Source: JALYGJ01 sp036558545 (GTDB lineage Bacteria; Chloroflexota; Limnocylindria; Limnocylindrales; CSP1-4). From it: a stretch of 64,000 bases of DNA. Of this stretch, positions 41,257 to 49,461 are shown piece after piece. The stretch's first letter is position 1, and every line of letters starts with the position of its first letter. The position numbers and the translations under genes are program-made. Under the pieces are notes generated by a model. That model saw only the letters and a program-made list of their open reading frames with translations. It made no database searches and was not told the origin of the DNA. The stretch covers positions 16,473 to 80,472 of the forward strand of contig DATBFJ010000101.1 in the NCBI GenBank assembly GCA_036558545.1, written 5' to 3'.

Positions 41257-43302
41257 TTGACCAGATCGATCTCGCTCGCGCTGGTCATCCATAACCACCA
41301 GCCCGTCGGCAACTTTGGCTGGATCATCGAGGACGTCTACAAGAACGCATACGAGCCGATGATCGGCGCCCTCGAGGCCCATCCCGCTGTGCACGTGGCG
41401 CTCCACTACACGGGCCCGTTGCTCCAGTGGATGGCGGCCGAGCGGCCTGATTCGATCGAGCGTTTGCGAACGCTCGTCGCGCGCGACCAGATCGAGATCC
41501 TGGGTGGCGGCATGTTCGAGCCGATACTGGTCTCGCTGCCCGAGCGCGACCGGACCGGCCAGCTCGAGCGGATGCGCGACGAAGTCACTGCGATGTTTGG
41601 CAGGGCCCCGCGCGGCGCGTGGCTCGCCGAGCGAGTCTGGGAGCCAGCGCTACCGAACGACCTGGCCTCCGCGGGCTACGAATACACGGTCCTTGACGAC
41701 AACCACCTGCGCGGGGCTTTCGTTCCAGAGAACGAGATGTGGAACACGTTCACGACCGACGACCAGGGCAGGCTCCTGACGATCTTCGGAACTGAGCGCG
41801 GGCTGCGCTATCGAATTCCGTGGCAGCCGGTCGGCGACCTGATCGATTACATGCGCGCCAACGCCACTGATGATGGCGAACGTGTCGGGATCATGGGGGA
41901 CGACGGCGAGAAGTTCGGCGGCTGGCCTGGAACCCACGAGCTGTGCTGGACCAACGAGCGCTGGATCGAACGGTGCTTCACGGCACTCGAGGAGAACGAC
42001 TCGTGGCTCTCGACAGTCACTCCAACCCGGTGGATGGAGGAGCACGCGCCCGTGGGCCGGGTCTACATCCCCACGGCCTCGTACGGCGAGATGGACGGCT
42101 GGGCACTGCCCGTCGACGACCAGCCCGTGTTCAACCGGCTGATGGATCACGCGACTTCACGCAACCTGCCCGAGATGCGCTTCCTGCGCGGTGCGCTGTG
42201 GCGCAACTTCCAGGCGCGCTATCGCGAGATCAACGATCTGCACAAGCAGATGCTGCGCGTCTCCGGCGTCGTCGAGCAGATGCCCGCGGGCGAGCTCCGT
42301 GATCGTGCTCGGGATCACCTGTTCCGTGGCCAGTCGAACGATTGCTACTGGCACGGCTGGTTTGGCGGCGTGTACATCGTCCATATGCGCATGGCGACGC
42401 TGGCCGAGCTGATTGGCGCGGAGGATCTCGCGTTGGGGACATCGAAGCCGCTCGCGGGCGTCGCCGACTACGACCTTGACGGTATCGACGAAGTCGCGCT
42501 CGGGACGCCGGGCCAGACTGTCGTCGTCGATGTGGCCGAAGGCGCAGGCATCGGATCGTGGGACCTCCGACCGACGCGGCTTGCCCTGTCGTCAGTGCTC
42601 CGTCGCAGGCCGGAGCCGTACCACGACACGATTCGTGGCGCGCAGCACGCAACGGAGATCGTGGCCAAGCACGACGCCCTCGCGGCTTCGATCGAGTACG
42701 ACGATCACGAAAGGCGCAGCGGCCTGGTGCGCGCGTTGGATGACAGCGGTGTGGAGGTCGATGACTTCGATCGCAAGCCTTGGGAGATCGGCGAAGCCAC
42801 CGAATCACAGCTGACGGTCATTCGCGATGCGGATGGCCTGCGATTGCGCAAGACCATCACCGTCGGCGGCGATCGAGTCGCCGGTTCCTTGACGCTTCGC
42901 GTCGACGTCACAGCCGGGCGCGAGTTCAATGGCGCGCTCGAGGTCGAGTGGAACGTCAACCTGCTCGGCGGCGGCGCGAATCCAGCCGCGTACTACCGCT
43001 CAGGTGCTGAGGAGTGGCGGCACGATTCCGAAGGAGCGGTCGTGGCCGGCGCCGATTTGAGCTTCGGCAACTCGTACGAAGGCGTGGACATTCGTCTTGG
43101 TACGAACCCGCCGGCGCCGGCAGAGTGGTTCGCTGTCGAGACGGTGTCCAACTCCGACTCAGGTTACGAACGCGTCTATCAGGGTTCGTGCCTGATCCAG
43201 CGCTGGCCCTTGGCGCTCGCCGCCGGCGCCTCCGAGACGTTCACGACGATCTTGAGTTTCACGCAGTCGCGAGACCGCACCGCCGAGGAAGCTTCCGCCT
43301 AA
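41257..43302 (+). CDS. GH57 alpha-amylase/4-alpha-glucanotransferase-type enzyme
   Basis: 681 residues from a TTG directly abutting the glgP stop. GH57 motifs: VIHNHQPVGNFG, GGGMFEPIL, WLAERVWEP with the nucleophile Glu125, and VGIMGDDGEKFGGWPG with the acid/base Asp (215 or 216). The C-terminal beta-domains match DUF1925/DUF1926. It probably rearranges alpha-1,4-glucan chains for phosphorylase. The downstream neighbour converges with a 4-bp overlap. Confidence 0.88.
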   Translation: MTRSISLALVIHNHQPVGNFGWIIEDVYKNAYEPMIGALEAHPAVHVALHYTGPLLQWMAAERPDSIERLRTLVARDQIEILGGGMFEPILVSLPERDRTGQLERMRDEVTAMFGRAPRGAWLAERVWEPALPNDLASAGYEYTVLDDNHLRGAFVPENEMWNTFTTDDQGRLLTIFGTERGLRYRIPWQPVGDLIDYMRANATDDGERVGIMGDDGEKFGGWPGTHELCWTNERWIERCFTALEENDSWLSTVTPTRWMEEHAPVGRVYIPTASYGEMDGWALPVDDQPVFNRLMDHATSRNLPEMRFLRGALWRNFQARYREINDLHKQMLRVSGVVEQMPAGELRDRARDHLFRGQSNDCYWHGWFGGVYIVHMRMATLAELIGAEDLALGTSKPLAGVADYDLDGIDEVALGTPGQTVVVDVAEGAGIGSWDLRPTRLALSSVLRRRPEPYHDTIRGAQHATEIVAKHDALAASIEYDDHERRSGLVRALDDSGVEVDDFDRKPWEIGEATESQLTVIRDADGLRLRKTITVGGDRVAGSLTLRVDVTAGREFNGALEVEWNVNLLGGGANPAAYYRSGAEEWRHDSEGAVVAGADLSFGNSYEGVDIRLGTNPPAPAEWFAVETVSNSDSGYERVYQGSCLIQRWPLALAAGASETFTTILSFTQSRDRTAEEASA

Positions 43303-43538
43303 GCGGCGAGCGCGTCAGCCACCGGGACTTCGGCGATGCGCAGATGAACGTGGCCCGGCGCGGTTACGACATTCCACATTCGGTGCAGTCGGTTCTCGTG
43401 TGGCTCGGCCGTAACGGCACACTCCAGCCACATGGCGCCGTCGCGATAGGTGGTGACAGTTTCTCGACCGCATTCGCAGTACGGACGATCCGCATAAGCA
43501 CGTTCGACCAAGTCGACCAGCCGCAGCTCGTCGAGCAT
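43299..43538 (-). CDS. Small protein with CxC motif
   Basis: 79 residues with AAAGGAG 9 nt before ATG 43538. There is a CEC motif in DRPYCECGRETVTTY, then WLECAV and a C-terminal His-rich patch (PHENRLHRMW, GHVHL), giving a possible metal site. No family is recognised. Its start shares the operator-bearing region with the TetR gene, so it is a likely TetR target. It overlaps the GH57 3' end by 4 bases. Confidence 0.62.
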   Translation of the reverse strand: MLDELRLVDLVERAYADRPYCECGRETVTTYRDGAMWLECAVTAEPHENRLHRMWNVVTAPGHVHLRIAEVPVADALAA

Positions 43539-43560
43539 TTTACGTATGCTCCTTTCTTTC

Positions 43561-43575
43561 GATACGCTCCGTATC
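43561..43575. promoter_or_regulatory. TetR-type operator palindrome
   Basis: GATACG-ctc-CGTATC is a perfect inverted repeat, followed by an extra GTATC (43576-43580). It lies between the divergent 79-aa gene and the TetR gene. It would block both promoters when bound. Confidence 0.6.
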
Positions 43576-43582
43576 GTATCAT

Positions 43583-44242
43583 ATTGCGACGAACGAACTA
43601 CGCCACACCCCAGGGAAGCGGTTTGGAAGAGGTCGTCCACGCAGCACGGCGGCTGATCGGGCGATCCTTGAGGCGTTTCGCCTTGAGCTGAGCGAGAGCG
43701 GCTACGCCGACCTGCGCCTCGAGCGGGTCGCGGCACGTGCGGGCGTGGGCAAATCCACGCTCTACAGGCGCTGGCCATCGAAGGAGGCGCTCTCAGAAGA
43801 GCTGCTTGAGAGGCTCGCGGGTCCGCACATAGCCATCGCCGATGTCGGCAACACCCGTGACGAACTTCTTGCCGCAGTCGTCCAGCCGATGCGCGCGGTC
43901 ACTCACACACCATTCGGCGCGGTTATCCGCGCTCTGCTGTCGCAGATCGCGGTCAATCCCAAGATCGGAGACCCATTTCGGAAGGGCGTGGTGGAGGCGC
44001 GACGGACTGAAATCTCCCGTGCCGTGGAGCGCGGGATCGTCCGTGGGGACCTGAAGTCCACCGCCGACCCAGGGCTGGCCATCGATCTGTTGGTGGGGCC
44101 GGTTTACTTTCGCGTCATGTTCGGCGGCGAGCTCGATCTCGAGTTCGCCAGCCGCGTGGTCGACGCCTACCTGGTCGCGTTCGGTACTGCGTCGGTGGCC
44201 AGTCGAGCAGCCCGTTCTGGCTCGGCAATTGCCACCTGGTAG
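43583..44242 (+). CDS. TetR-family regulator with non-canonical start
   Basis: The helix-turn-helix reads GRGRPRSTAADRAILEAF, then YADLRLERVAARAGVGKSTL, here GYADLRLERVAARAG and VGKSTLYRRWPSKEAL, all in one open frame from before 43616. The only ATG/GTG/TTG in frame is the GTG at 43745, which would delete most of the DNA-binding domain. The likeliest start is the ATT at 43583, giving MATNELRHTPGKRFGRG. The C-terminal ligand domain is complete (219 residues in all). The gene converges with the large cyclase gene and overlaps it by 76 bases. The start is uncertain. Confidence 0.7.
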   Translation: MATNELRHTPGKRFGRGRPRSTAADRAILEAFRLELSESGYADLRLERVAARAGVGKSTLYRRWPSKEALSEELLERLAGPHIAIADVGNTRDELLAAVVQPMRAVTHTPFGAVIRALLSQIAVNPKIGDPFRKGVVEARRTEISRAVERGIVRGDLKSTADPGLAIDLLVGPVYFRVMFGGELDLEFASRVVDAYLVAFGTASVASRAARSGSAIATW

Positions 44243-47200
44243 CGATCAACGAGCGAATCTGCGCCGACTTTTGTGAAGAAGTCTCGTGCCGCGCTGAGTG
44301 CCTGCTCCGCTTCCGGCATGTGGCCCGCACCGCGTGTCCCGACAGCCAGCTGAATCAGCGCCAGCGTCAAGCTGTAGTGCGCTGCCGTGAAACCGCGTTC
44401 GGCAACGGCGTAGGACGCTCGAGCGTCGGGCCATCGTTCCTCGAGCATGGCCAGCACTGACTCCAGCGCGGCGCGCATGGCGACCTGCTGGGTGCCACGA
44501 CGTTCGAACTCTGCGAATTTCTCGAGTTCGGTGCGAACCCAATTCGCGTTGCCGGCCGCACTGGCGCCAGCGGCCACGACGGCGGTGACGAAGTCAAATC
44601 CGTCCGCGATCACCCACGCACGCTCGGCAAAATCGAACATGGTCGGCCAGTCCTGTGAAGCAAACGCGAGGACAGCCTCCGTCGCATCCATGCCAGTCGC
44701 CGCTTGAGTGCTTTCCACTCCGACCTGCAGGCGCGCCTCGGCCAATTCGGCACGAGCCCGCTCGAGATCACCGCGATAGGCGTCACGAACTGCGTTCTGG
44801 GAATTCCGCCATCCGCCATAGAAACCGGGTGCGTCAAGCTCTTCAACGATTGCCGTCCAACTGTCGAAATCACCAAGTTCGAGAGAGGACTCCCTGGCAA
44901 CGTGGGCAAACTGGTACGCCCACGTCAAGAAGCCGTGCGCCCTCGCCATCGCGTAGCCATCCTTCATGAGCTGTAGCGCCAGCGCCGCGTCGTTGCCTGA
45001 CGCGTTTCCAAGCATGTTGTTGCGTGCCCGGAGCGCTAACCACAGTTCACCGTTGCGTTCAGCGACTTCCATCGCCCCCAAAAGAAGGATTTCGCCTTCG
45101 GTCGCGTGGTCACGAGAGTTCGCCATCGCGGTGCCCTTGGTGATGAGCACGTCGGTAACCAGGTAATCGCTGATCAGTTTTGAAGAGGCCAAAGCTCGAT
45201 CGCTTACCTCGATAGACCTGTCGTAATCCCCGGCCATCATCAGCGCGCGGGCCATTTCGGCCTGCGCCTCGACGATTTCGATGGAAGGCGGCAGATCGGC
45301 AACGTCCTGGAGAGCGGGCTCGAGCAGCGCGAGCGCCGCCCGCTCGTTGTGGAAGGAATGCTCGACCCAGGTGCGACGCGTTATGGCGTGCAGCAGCGCC
45401 AGGCGATCGCCCGTGGCGCGCGCAAGCGTTTCGAGCGCCTTGGCATGGTCGTTGGCTACCTCGTAAAGGCCGGCCTCCGCGGCCGCGGGCACGGCTCGCT
45501 CATGCAATGCCGCTTGCTCGGCCGGGTCTGGTGTAACGGAAAGTCCCTGGTCGAGGTAGCTCAAGGCCTGCCGGTACGAGTGCAAAGCGATCGCTCGATC
45601 AGCGGCAGCGCGCAGTGAGACGCGGGCCTGGGCGGCCAGCGCATCTGCTTCGGGACCTGTCGGCGTCGCCTTGTACGCCTCCACGTAATGACTCGCCTGG
45701 ACACCAGCCAGCTCGTCGTCACCGAGTGCCTCGTAATACCGCGCAGCCGCGAGATGCAGCGAGCGGCGGTCGGCACGCGACAGGGATGATTCGGCGACCT
45801 CGCGGACAACGGCCTGCACGAACTGGTATTGGCCGCGTTCGGGCGAGCGCGGGTCCACGTCCACGGCGAGCATCTGGCGACGCACGAGGCTGCCGAGCAG
45901 CTCGGAAAGCGATTCGGCGGACTCGCCCGAGATCGCCGCAAGCGACTCGACGGTGAAGCTCTTGCCCATGATGGCGGCTGATTGGACCAGCCTGCGCTCG
46001 CGCTCACCGAGCGCATCGAGGCGAGCGGCGATCAGCGCCTGTAGCGAATTCGGTACGGACAGATCGTCGAGCGAGCCCGTCACCTCGTAAGCACCGTTCG
46101 CCGAGCGTTGCAGGGAGCCGCGATCGAGCAGCATGCGGATCGTTTCCACGGCATAGAGCGGGATCCCTTCCGCCCGATCGACGATCGAATCCACCGCCCC
46201 GGCCGCGATGCCCGGCACGGTGCCAGTGACGAGTTCCTCCATCTTCGCCTTCTCGAGCGGCTCGAGCGTCATCGTCGTCAAGCTGCGCAGGTTCGAGCCC
46301 CAGCCTGGCCTTCGGTCATACAGTTCCGGTCGAGTCAGCGCGACGACGAAGACCGGCAGGTTGCGAGAGCGATCGAGCAGCTCCGTGACGAAGTCGAGCA
46401 TGCCCTCGTCGGCCCACTGGATGTCCTCGAAGACGAGGATCACGGGACCGCGTGTCGCGATTCGCTCGAAGAAGGTGCGCCACGCGGCGAAGAGCTCGTC
46501 GCGCGTGCCCGGCGGCATCGCGTCCAGGGCAAGCAGACCGGCCAATCGCGGCTCAACCCAGTCGCGCTCCTGTTCGTCGGGCAGCCACTCCACGACGGCC
46601 TCGTGGAGGCGAGCCCGCGCGACTGTCGGCTCGTCAGTCTCGGCGATACCCGCACGCCCGCGGACCATCTCGGCCAGCGCCCAGTAGCTGATGCCGTCGC
46701 CGTAGGCGGGCGAGCGGCCGTGGTGCCAGTACACGAGCCCGACCACACCATCGATGTACTTCTCGAACTCCCACGCCACGCGGCTCTTGCCGATGCCACC
46801 CTGGCCGACCACGGACACGAGGCGCGCCTTCTGCTCGCGTTCGGTGGCATGGAACATGTCCTTGAGCAGGCGCAGCTCTTCGTCACGGCCGGTGAACGGT
46901 GGCTCGAGCGTCTCGTTGCGGCCCGTGCCGCCGCGCAACCCGATGACGGCCGAGGCGCGCCATGCTGGAACCGGCGCGGACTTGCCTTTCAGAAGCTGTT
47001 CGCCGGCTTCCTCGAAACGGATTGCGCCCTGTGCGGCATGGAACGTCGCTTCGCCGACGAGGACGGCTCCCGGAGGGGCGACCGACTGCAAACGGCTCGC
47101 GGTGTTGACCAGGTCGCCTGCGACCATCCCCTGCCCGCTCGCGCCAATGGTCACGGCGGCGTGACCGGTGAGCACGCCTGCACGTGCCTGCGCACTGCGC

Positions 47201-47691
47201 GTATCGGATATGCCGGGCACGCCGTCGACGAGTTCGAGAGCGGCACGCACGGCGCGCTCCGCGTCGTCCTCGTGGGTAGTCGGCGTGCCCCACACCGCCA
47301 TCACGGCGTCACCGATGAACTTCTCGATCGTGCCGCCGTAGCGATCGACGATCGTCCGAGCCATGTCGAAGTAATGCGTCAGGAACTCGCGCGTGTCCTC
47401 GGGATCCTCGTCCTGGGACATCGTGGTGAAGCCGACCAGGTCGGCGAACAGCACGCTCACCAGGCGCCGTTCGGATGTTGGAGCCTGCGAAAGCTCTCCG
47501 CCCGGACTCGCCGGAGCCACTGCCACAGCGTTGTTGCCGGAGGCCAGGTTTGTGCCGCACTCACCGCAGAACTTGGCGGTCGGGGGATTCTGCGCGCCGC
47601 AGCTGGGACAGCCGGCATTGAGCCGGGTGCCGCACTCCAGGCAGAACTTACGGCCGGCCTCGTTAACCGTGCTGCAGCTTGGACAGATCAT
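44167..47691 (-). CDS. Zinc-ribbon/nucleotide cyclase/AAA ATPase/TPR protein
   Basis: 1174 residues from ATG 47691. Residues 1-50 form a double zinc ribbon (four CxxC pairs: CPSC, CLEC, CPSC, CGEC). Residues of about 75-255 form a class III cyclase with metal Asp in FADLVGFT and KFIGDAVMAVWG, and NTASRLQ. Then comes an ATPase with Walker A VGQGGIGKS and Walker B VILVFEDIQWAD, and a long C-terminal helical-repeat (TPR-like) region from about 650. The layout is common in mycobacterial and Chloroflexota signal proteins. It may make cAMP in response to a partner bound at the TPRs. Confidence 0.85.
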   Translation of the reverse strand: MICPSCSTVNEAGRKFCLECGTRLNAGCPSCGAQNPPTAKFCGECGTNLASGNNAVAVAPASPGGELSQAPTSERRLVSVLFADLVGFTTMSQDEDPEDTREFLTHYFDMARTIVDRYGGTIEKFIGDAVMAVWGTPTTHEDDAERAVRAALELVDGVPGISDTRSAQARAGVLTGHAAVTIGASGQGMVAGDLVNTASRLQSVAPPGAVLVGEATFHAAQGAIRFEEAGEQLLKGKSAPVPAWRASAVIGLRGGTGRNETLEPPFTGRDEELRLLKDMFHATEREQKARLVSVVGQGGIGKSRVAWEFEKYIDGVVGLVYWHHGRSPAYGDGISYWALAEMVRGRAGIAETDEPTVARARLHEAVVEWLPDEQERDWVEPRLAGLLALDAMPPGTRDELFAAWRTFFERIATRGPVILVFEDIQWADEGMLDFVTELLDRSRNLPVFVVALTRPELYDRRPGWGSNLRSLTTMTLEPLEKAKMEELVTGTVPGIAAGAVDSIVDRAEGIPLYAVETIRMLLDRGSLQRSANGAYEVTGSLDDLSVPNSLQALIAARLDALGERERRLVQSAAIMGKSFTVESLAAISGESAESLSELLGSLVRRQMLAVDVDPRSPERGQYQFVQAVVREVAESSLSRADRRSLHLAAARYYEALGDDELAGVQASHYVEAYKATPTGPEADALAAQARVSLRAAADRAIALHSYRQALSYLDQGLSVTPDPAEQAALHERAVPAAAEAGLYEVANDHAKALETLARATGDRLALLHAITRRTWVEHSFHNERAALALLEPALQDVADLPPSIEIVEAQAEMARALMMAGDYDRSIEVSDRALASSKLISDYLVTDVLITKGTAMANSRDHATEGEILLLGAMEVAERNGELWLALRARNNMLGNASGNDAALALQLMKDGYAMARAHGFLTWAYQFAHVARESSLELGDFDSWTAIVEELDAPGFYGGWRNSQNAVRDAYRGDLERARAELAEARLQVGVESTQAATGMDATEAVLAFASQDWPTMFDFAERAWVIADGFDFVTAVVAAGASAAGNANWVRTELEKFAEFERRGTQQVAMRAALESVLAMLEERWPDARASYAVAERGFTAAHYSLTLALIQLAVGTRGAGHMPEAEQALSAARDFFTKVGADSLVDRYQVAIAEPERAARLATDAVPNATR

Positions 47692-47731
47692 CTGGCGCGA
47701 AACGTTACCAGCCGATGTCGCGCGGACGCGG

Positions 47732-48580
47732 TCAGGCTGGCGCGACCCAGCGTGTCCAGCCGAAGGTTGGCTGGTAGCCAAGCGACCGATACATCTCGAC
47801 GGCCGGAGTGTTCGCCTCAATCACGGACAGCCAGACGAGCTTATGCCCGGTGGCGAGGCCGGCGCGGGTTGCGATCGCGGTGAGCATCCGTCCGTAGCCG
47901 CGCCGGCGCTGGCCTTCATCAACTCCTATCGCGTGCAGACCTGCAACCAGCCTTCCCGGCACCAGACGCGCCGACGCCACGACCTTGCCGTCCAGGCGCA
48001 GGAGGAATGCTCGCGTCGTGCCGTCGGCGACAGAGTTGGCCAGCAACTCGGCCTGTTCGCCAACCTCCTGCGGCATCAGGCCGAAGACTTCGGTTTCGAG
48101 CTTGACTGCTTCGAGAGCTGACTCCGGGGTCACTGCTTCCACGCGCAGAGTCGGATCAAGATGCGGGACAACCGCGGGATGCCGGGTCCACATGTTTCTG
48201 TCGCTGAACACCGGGTTCCAGCCCGCAGCTTCGAGGCGGACAGCGATATCCGCGGGCATCGTAAGGCCGTCGCACACGACCACTGACGGCCATATGCCAC
48301 GATCGCTCATCTCCTTGATGACAGCCGCGAGGCGCGCTTCGACGTCGGTCTGATTCCAGCGCAGCGCCGCAACGTAGTTGAGCGACGAACCGAGCGCCGA
48401 GTGGCTGACCAGCAAGCCACCCAACTCAGGCGCGTGCTCGACCGTGGCGCCCTGAAACCGCGCCCATTCGATCCTGTCCGTCTCGATGGCCGCAAGCTCG
48501 GCGTCCGTGGGGGGCAGGGCGTCGTGCTGCTCATTGGTGTCCGTACGCGGCCGCGCCGAGCCCGGTCTGGAAACCGTCAT
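47732..48580 (-). CDS. GNAT-family N-acetyltransferase
   Basis: 282 residues. The C-terminal GNAT core has the acetyl-CoA loop VDEGQRRRGYGRMLTAIATRAG and SVIEANTPAVEMYRSLGY, here DEGQRRRGYGRML and NTPAVEMYRSLGY. The N-terminal 130 residues are GNAT-like but lack the Q/RxxGxG/A loop, so it may be a tandem-GNAT protein with one active half. The ATG overlaps the stop of the upstream LLM gene (ATGA). The substrate is unknown. Confidence 0.83.
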   Translation of the reverse strand: MTVSRPGSARPRTDTNEQHDALPPTDAELAAIETDRIEWARFQGATVEHAPELGGLLVSHSALGSSLNYVAALRWNQTDVEARLAAVIKEMSDRGIWPSVVVCDGLTMPADIAVRLEAAGWNPVFSDRNMWTRHPAVVPHLDPTLRVEAVTPESALEAVKLETEVFGLMPQEVGEQAELLANSVADGTTRAFLLRLDGKVVASARLVPGRLVAGLHAIGVDEGQRRRGYGRMLTAIATRAGLATGHKLVWLSVIEANTPAVEMYRSLGYQPTFGWTRWVAPA

Positions 48581-49458
48581 CGAAACGCTGCCAGGACCTC
48601 GCTATCGAAGCGCTCCATGAGCGCGACGCATCTCTCCGGATCGGTCTCCGCAAAGTCAAACGCCATGTGCCCGCAGCCAACTTCATCGAACGCCCGAATC
48701 TCGATGACCATCTGCTCCGGCGTTCCCGCGAGCATGTAGAACGCCGAACCGCTCGGCCCGAACTGGACACGGACGCGCGCCGAGATGAGCGGCGCGGGCC
48801 GGCCGGCCTCGGCGGCTGCGGCATTGATGATCGGGATGCGCACAGCCAGCTGGTCGTGGCCGCTCGCGGACGAGTGATAGCCCTGGCCCAACCGGCCGGC
48901 CCTTCGCAGCGCCGCCTCGTCCCGGCCGCCGAACCAGATGGGAACGTCCGCCCCCTGCACCGGCAGTGGCGCAAATCGGATTTCGTCCCACGAATGGAAC
49001 TGCCCGTGGAAAGCGCCGGTGTCACCGCTCCACAGCTGGCGCCAGATGGTCACTGCCTCAGTCAGGTAGGCGCCGCGCCTGGTGAATCGTTCGCCGTAGC
49101 CGAGGTGCTGGAACTCGGTCAGGTTCCAGCCGACGCCTACACCTACGATCAGCCGGCCCTTGGACAACGCATCGATCGTCGCCAGCTCCTTGGCCAGCTC
49201 GACGGCGTTTCGCATGGGTACCACGACCACGCTCGCGCCAAGCTTGATAGTCGGCTGCCGTGCAGCGAGATAGGCAAGCGTGTTCAGCGCATCGAAAAGC
49301 GTGGTGTAGTCCTGCGACCGCGGCGACGGTTCGACCAGCAGGTGATCGGTCGTGAATACGGAATGCCAGCCGAGGCGCGCTGCCGCGTCGGTCGAGGCGT
49401 CGATCGATTCCTTTGTCGCACCGGCCCTGTACGAGGGCAGGATCAGCCCGAACTCCAT
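48577..49458 (-). CDS. LLM-class (F420-type) flavin oxidoreductase
   Basis: 293 residues, luciferase-like TIM barrel: MEFGLILPSYRAGA, TTDHLLVEPSP, VVVPMRNAVELAKELATID and VGVGWNLTEFQHLGY. Members with this pattern commonly use F420 or FMN. The cofactor choice is inferred. It is 3 bp from the DUF885 gene upstream and overlaps the GNAT gene downstream, so these three form an operon. Confidence 0.85.
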   Translation of the reverse strand: MEFGLILPSYRAGATKESIDASTDAAARLGWHSVFTTDHLLVEPSPRSQDYTTLFDALNTLAYLAARQPTIKLGASVVVVPMRNAVELAKELATIDALSKGRLIVGVGVGWNLTEFQHLGYGERFTRRGAYLTEAVTIWRQLWSGDTGAFHGQFHSWDEIRFAPLPVQGADVPIWFGGRDEAALRRAGRLGQGYHSSASGHDQLAVRIPIINAAAAEAGRPAPLISARVRVQFGPSGSAFYMLAGTPEQMVIEIRAFDEVGCGHMAFDFAETDPERCVALMERFDSEVLAAFR

Positions 49459-49461
49459 CGT

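Noticed and set aside
43745..44242. TetR protein starting at the canonical GTG 43745
   Set aside because: This start would remove most of the helix-turn-helix, which is clearly encoded in the same open frame upstream.
46108..47883. Long plus-strand frame opposite the cyclase gene
   Set aside because: Antisense shadow of the ATPase/cyclase coding sequence. No domain, RBS or promoter supports it.
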